Source: Oscillospiraceae bacterium (lineage in GTDB: Bacteria > Bacillota_A > Clostridia > Oscillospirales > Oscillospiraceae). Taken from it: 14,760 nt of DNA. Position 1 is the first letter of the stretch, and the number at the start of each line of letters is the position of its first letter. A model generated the notes under the pieces. It had not been told where the DNA came from, searched no databases, and saw only the letters and a list, made by a program, of their open reading frames with translations. A program made the translations under genes and the position numbers. Below, in pieces: positions 12,415 to 14,760 of the stretch. Where the stretch lies: the NCBI GenBank assembly GCA_017540945.1, contig JAFYAB010000051.1, positions 1 to 14,760 of the forward strand, given 5' to 3'.

Positions 12415-14139
12415 TCAATTCTGGGAGACGGTGAACAGGGAATAGAAGTAGCCCTTCCGGTCCATAAGCTCTTCGAAGGTTCCTTGCTCCGCAAGCTCGC
12501 CGTTTTTCAGCGCGAACAGGCCGGAAGCCCGGCGAAGGATGTTTTCGTCCAGGTCGTGGGTGACGATGACGCGGGTGTAGCCGTCCAGCTTCAGAATGGC
12601 GTCCAGCACCTCGAAGGAGGTCTCAGCGTCCAGGGAGGCCGTGGCCTCGTCCACAAAGAGCACAGGAGTCTTGCGCAGCAGGGCCCGGGCAATGGAGATC
12701 CGCTGCCGCTCGCCGCCGGAGAGACCCGAGCCGTTCTCGCCGCAGAGGTAGTCCGCGCCCTTTTCCTGGATCAGCCTGCTGAGCCCGGACAGGCGCACCG
12801 CCCGGTCGATTTCCGCCTCCGGGAAATCGGAGAACATGGTGATGTTGTCCCGAATCGAGCTGTTAAAGACGAACACATTTTGCTGAATGATCGACACAAG
12901 ATCATAGAGCGAACCCGTGGAGACGGTTTTGAGCTCCTTTCCGTCGTAGAGGATCTGCCCCTGATAGTCGCGGGAGGATGCCATCAGCAGATTGAGCAGG
13001 GTGGATTTACCGCTGCCGGAGCCGCCCACCAGGGCATAGCAGCCGCCGGCCCGGAGCTCCAGATCCATGCCCTTCAGGACGGGCTTGTCCGGCTCATAGG
13101 AAAACGCGAGGTCTTTTACGAAAATCCCGTCCCGGAGCCGGGGCTCGATGGCCTCGCCCTCGTCGGGAACGTGTTGATTCAGCGCCTGGGCCAGCTTGTC
13201 GATCAGCGCAAAAGAGGCCTTTGTGCCTGCGAAAAACTCCGGGAACGCCTGGATGGGGCCCAGCACATAGTTCAGAAGCTGTACGAATACGATCGCGGTA
13301 CCTGCCGTGATGCCCCTGCCGGAGAGCGCCAGCGCGGCAGCGACGAAGAATACGCCGAACTGCAGGATCGCGCCCGCAACGCCGGAGGAATAGCTCACCA
13401 GTACGTTCACCTTCGTGCGCTTTTTCGAGGCCTCCGCTACATCCTCATTGCTGTGATCATGCAAAGCAGCAATGCTTTTCTCCGCCTTAAAGCTCTTGAT
13501 CACAGAGAAGCCCATGAGTGCGTCCTTCAGCATGCCGGTATAGCTCTCTTTTTGATCGGAAACATTCTTTTCCGCGATTGCCGCCTTGTTTCCCAGGACC
13601 ACGGAGACGATGATGGGCAGCAGGGAGAAACCGATGGCGATCAGTGTCAGCAGCGGGCTGCACCAGAGCATGAGACCCAGCGCGCCGATGAACGCAATGC
13701 CCACCTGAACGGTGTTTTGCAGCCGCCCGATGAACTCCGTTTCGATGGTGTTCACGTCATTGGAGAGCGCGGAGAGATAGAGCGAGCTGTTCTCTCCCGA
13801 GAAGGCCTGAATGCCTTTTTCCAGCAGCCGGTCAAACACGTATTCCCGATACTGCTTCATCGCCTTTGCCCGGAACGCGGAGAGGAAGGTCCCGTCCAGG
13901 ATCCACCCCATCCCGAACAGCGCAAACGCGCATACCGTGATGATCAGCAGCGTGCCGAAGCCGTAGGGGCATTCTCCGGAGATCAGGTCGGCGACCTCCT
14001 TGATGAGCCAGGAGATCACCAGCTCCGCAGCGGCTCCCAGCAGGGCTGCGATCACAGTCATCGCCAAATTGAATTTGTTATTCCGAAACAATTCTTTGAC
14101 AAACGGGCGCCGCAGCGCCTGGGTTTCTTTCTTGGTCAT
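12415..14139 (-). CDS. ABC exporter half-transporter (fused membrane and ATPase domains)
   Basis: A 574-residue type IV ABC half-transporter that should work as a dimer. Residues 1 to about 300 are the membrane domain, with hydrophobic segments near 25-50, 63-85, 140-165, 168-185, 250-270 and 275-300. The ATPase domain has Walker A GGSGSGKST (372-380), Q-loop IIQQNVF (about 417-423), signature LSGGERQ (473-479), Walker B PVLFVDEATASLD and switch His528 (VTHD). All catalytic positions are present. Direction is presumably export; cargo is unknown. I choose ATG 14139 because AGGAGGG lies 7 nt upstream; the in-frame ATG at 14157 would place that site inside the coding region. It starts 24 nt after the stop of the small membrane protein, so they form an operon. 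The single half-transporter has no partner in view. Confidence 0.94.
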   Translation of the reverse strand: MTKKETQALRRPFVKELFRNNKFNLAMTVIAALLGAAAELVISWLIKEVADLISGECPYGFGTLLIITVCAFALFGMGWILDGTFLSAFRAKAMKQYREYVFDRLLEKGIQAFSGENSSLYLSALSNDVNTIETEFIGRLQNTVQVGIAFIGALGLMLWCSPLLTLIAIGFSLLPIIVSVVLGNKAAIAEKNVSDQKESYTGMLKDALMGFSVIKSFKAEKSIAALHDHSNEDVAEASKKRTKVNVLVSYSSGVAGAILQFGVFFVAAALALSGRGITAGTAIVFVQLLNYVLGPIQAFPEFFAGTKASFALIDKLAQALNQHVPDEGEAIEPRLRDGIFVKDLAFSYEPDKPVLKGMDLELRAGGCYALVGGSGSGKSTLLNLLMASSRDYQGQILYDGKELKTVSTGSLYDLVSIIQQNVFVFNSSIRDNITMFSDFPEAEIDRAVRLSGLSRLIQEKGADYLCGENGSGLSGGERQRISIARALLRKTPVLFVDEATASLDAETSFEVLDAILKLDGYTRVIVTHDLDENILRRASGLFALKNGELAEQGTFEELMDRKGYFYSLFTVSQN

Positions 14140-14163
14140 CGGATATCCCTCCTGCATTGTGCA

Positions 14164-14334
14164 TCAGTAGCGGATGATGTAGTACACCACGTAGACCCAG
14201 CTGAGCAGGCCGTGGAAAATGGCCCAGCCGATGGAATGCCACGCGGTATAGCTGATGACCATGGCCAGGGCACTGCCAAAGGAAATGCCGGTTTTTACGG
14301 TTTTTTTCACAACAGTTTCTTTCTCGTTTTCCAT
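14164..14334 (-). CDS. Small membrane protein of 56 residues, unknown function
   Basis: I do not recognise this protein. A charged N-terminus (MENEKETVVKKTVKTG) precedes a hydrophobic, aromatic-rich remainder that can form one long or two short membrane helices (about 17-32 and 35-53) with TAWHSIGWAIFHG in the middle and YYIIRY at the end. ATG 14334 is chosen because AAGGAG lies about 9 nt upstream; the longer in-frame reading to 14433 lacks such a site. It lies 24 nt upstream of the ABC exporter and 77 nt downstream of an unidentified gene, all on one strand. A role as a transporter accessory, regulator or transported-peptide partner is possible but not shown. It has no Gly-Gly leader or Cys-rich core, so it does not look like a bacteriocin. 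Confidence 0.75.
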   Translation of the reverse strand: MENEKETVVKKTVKTGISFGSALAMVISYTAWHSIGWAIFHGLLSWVYVVYYIIRY

Positions 14335-14411
14335 TTTTGTATCTCCTTTTTTACATCTGTTTTTATGGATGAGGGGTAAGGGCGGATGCATGCGGCACCG
14401 CTCTATGATTA

Positions 14412-14760
14412 TTATTCGCTCACCGCGTTCCAAAGCGCGGTAAACTCCTCATTTTCAAATTGGCTTACCGCGTTGCGGACACCGTCCATTGCCGTGGCTC
14501 CCATGTCGTCGTGGGCGCTGGCGCCTTCGATGCGGGTGATAAAGCGGATGTCGCTTTCATCATAGCTGGGGGAGGCGTCAAAGAAGGCGGCGAGCTCTTT
14601 GGCTTTTATCAGGGTGTCACGGGCCTCGTCACCCTGCCCTGACAGGAACTGCGACCCGGCAAGAGCGGCGAGAAAAACAGCGCTGACTCTGTCGAAGTAG
14701 TTGGGCTTGTCCGCTTCCCGCAGCCCCAGCAGGAGCCCAACCCCCCAGCTCAGGATCGCC
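14412..14760 (-). CDS. Partial protein, C-terminal 115 residues with TPR-like helices, unidentified
   Basis: An open frame enters from the right edge and ends at TAA 14412-14414; it is cut at its 5' end, so no start is visible. The visible part begins ILSWGVGLLLGLREADKPNY. It continues with a stretch resembling a tetratricopeptide-type helical hairpin (FLAALAGSQFLSGQGDEAR, then LIKAKELAAFF) and ends with IRFITRIEGASAHDDMG and ALWNAVSE. The open frame, normal amino-acid composition and same-strand position before the small protein support a real gene. It may be the C-terminal part of a TPR-containing regulator, but no DNA-binding domain is in view and I cannot name it. Confidence 0.6.
   Translation of the reverse strand, partial: AILSWGVGLLLGLREADKPNYFDRVSAVFLAALAGSQFLSGQGDEARDTLIKAKELAAFFDASPSYDESDIRFITRIEGASAHDDMGATAMDGVRNAVSQFENEEFTALWNAVSE

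Noticed and set aside
12197..12445. 82-codon plus-strand frame in the gap between the MgtC-like and ABC genes
   Set aside because: It overlaps the MgtC promoter and the end of the ABC gene, has no good ribosome-binding site, and its translation looks random.
12484..14379. 631-codon plus-strand open frame opposite the ABC exporter and small protein
   Set aside because: It covers a complete exporter on the other strand, and its composition is that of a shadow frame.
1..14760. Mobile element, CRISPR array, toxin-antitoxin or phage defence system
   Set aside because: No transposase, integrase, direct-repeat array, nuclease or toxin-antitoxin pair was seen on either strand.

Overview
The window looks like chromosomal DNA of a GC-rich Clostridia-type Bacillota, most plausibly an Oscillospiraceae-like gut anaerobe. 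This is inference from strong AGGAGG ribosome-binding sites, TTG and GTG starts beside good Shine-Dalgarno sequences, textbook sigma-A promoters, a CbiM beginning MHIPENYLSP, an iron-sulfur aldo/keto reductase and a bacterial serpin. No rRNA, tRNA, CRISPR array, insertion sequence or phage gene was seen. The whole window is densely coding and has no gene-free stretch over 300 bases.

Layout. (1) 43-2275, plus strand: two surface or envelope genes. The first is a lipoprotein serpin. The second, under its own near-perfect promoter, is a membrane-anchored protein with a Ser/Pro/Glu linker, a lone EF-hand-like loop and a C-terminal beta-sandwich domain resembling the NADase-type glycan-binding (F5/8-type C-like) fold. 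(2) 2423-6396, plus strand: a metal-uptake region. An aldo/keto reductase with two ferredoxin-like cysteine clusters is followed after 14 nt by a CsoR/RcnR/InrS-family metal sensor with a His-rich N-terminus. Next comes a regulated-looking intergenic region (G/C-tract dyad, promoter, long dyad over the -10 and the Shine-Dalgarno), then cbiM, cbiQ and cbiO, an ECF-type nickel/cobalt importer. A strong bidirectional terminator closes it. (3) 6459-7861, minus strand: a YwaF/TMEM164-like membrane protein and a GNAT acetyltransferase. (4) 8100-9430, plus strand: a class I methyltransferase and a second GNAT protein, divergent from block 3 and closed by a 19-bp bidirectional terminator hairpin. (5) 9493-12163, minus strand: an M13 metallopeptidase downstream of an MgtC/SapB-family membrane protein. 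(6) 12415-14760, minus strand: the C-terminal part of an unidentified TPR-like protein, a 56-residue membrane protein and an ABC exporter half-transporter, arranged as an operon that runs in from beyond the right edge.

The best candidate for a coherent, testable system is block 2. The sensor keeps His24, Cys56, His81 and Cys85 at the same relative spacing as the four nickel ligands reported for cyanobacterial InrS. The importer keeps Met1, His2 and His67 at the NikM/CbiM metal site. The DNA between them carries a C5-T-G6 tract of the kind this repressor family binds, directly upstream of a promoter. I infer nickel/cobalt-responsive repression of uptake. The serpin and glycan-binding-like pair and the small-protein/ABC operon are the other parts most worth a second look.
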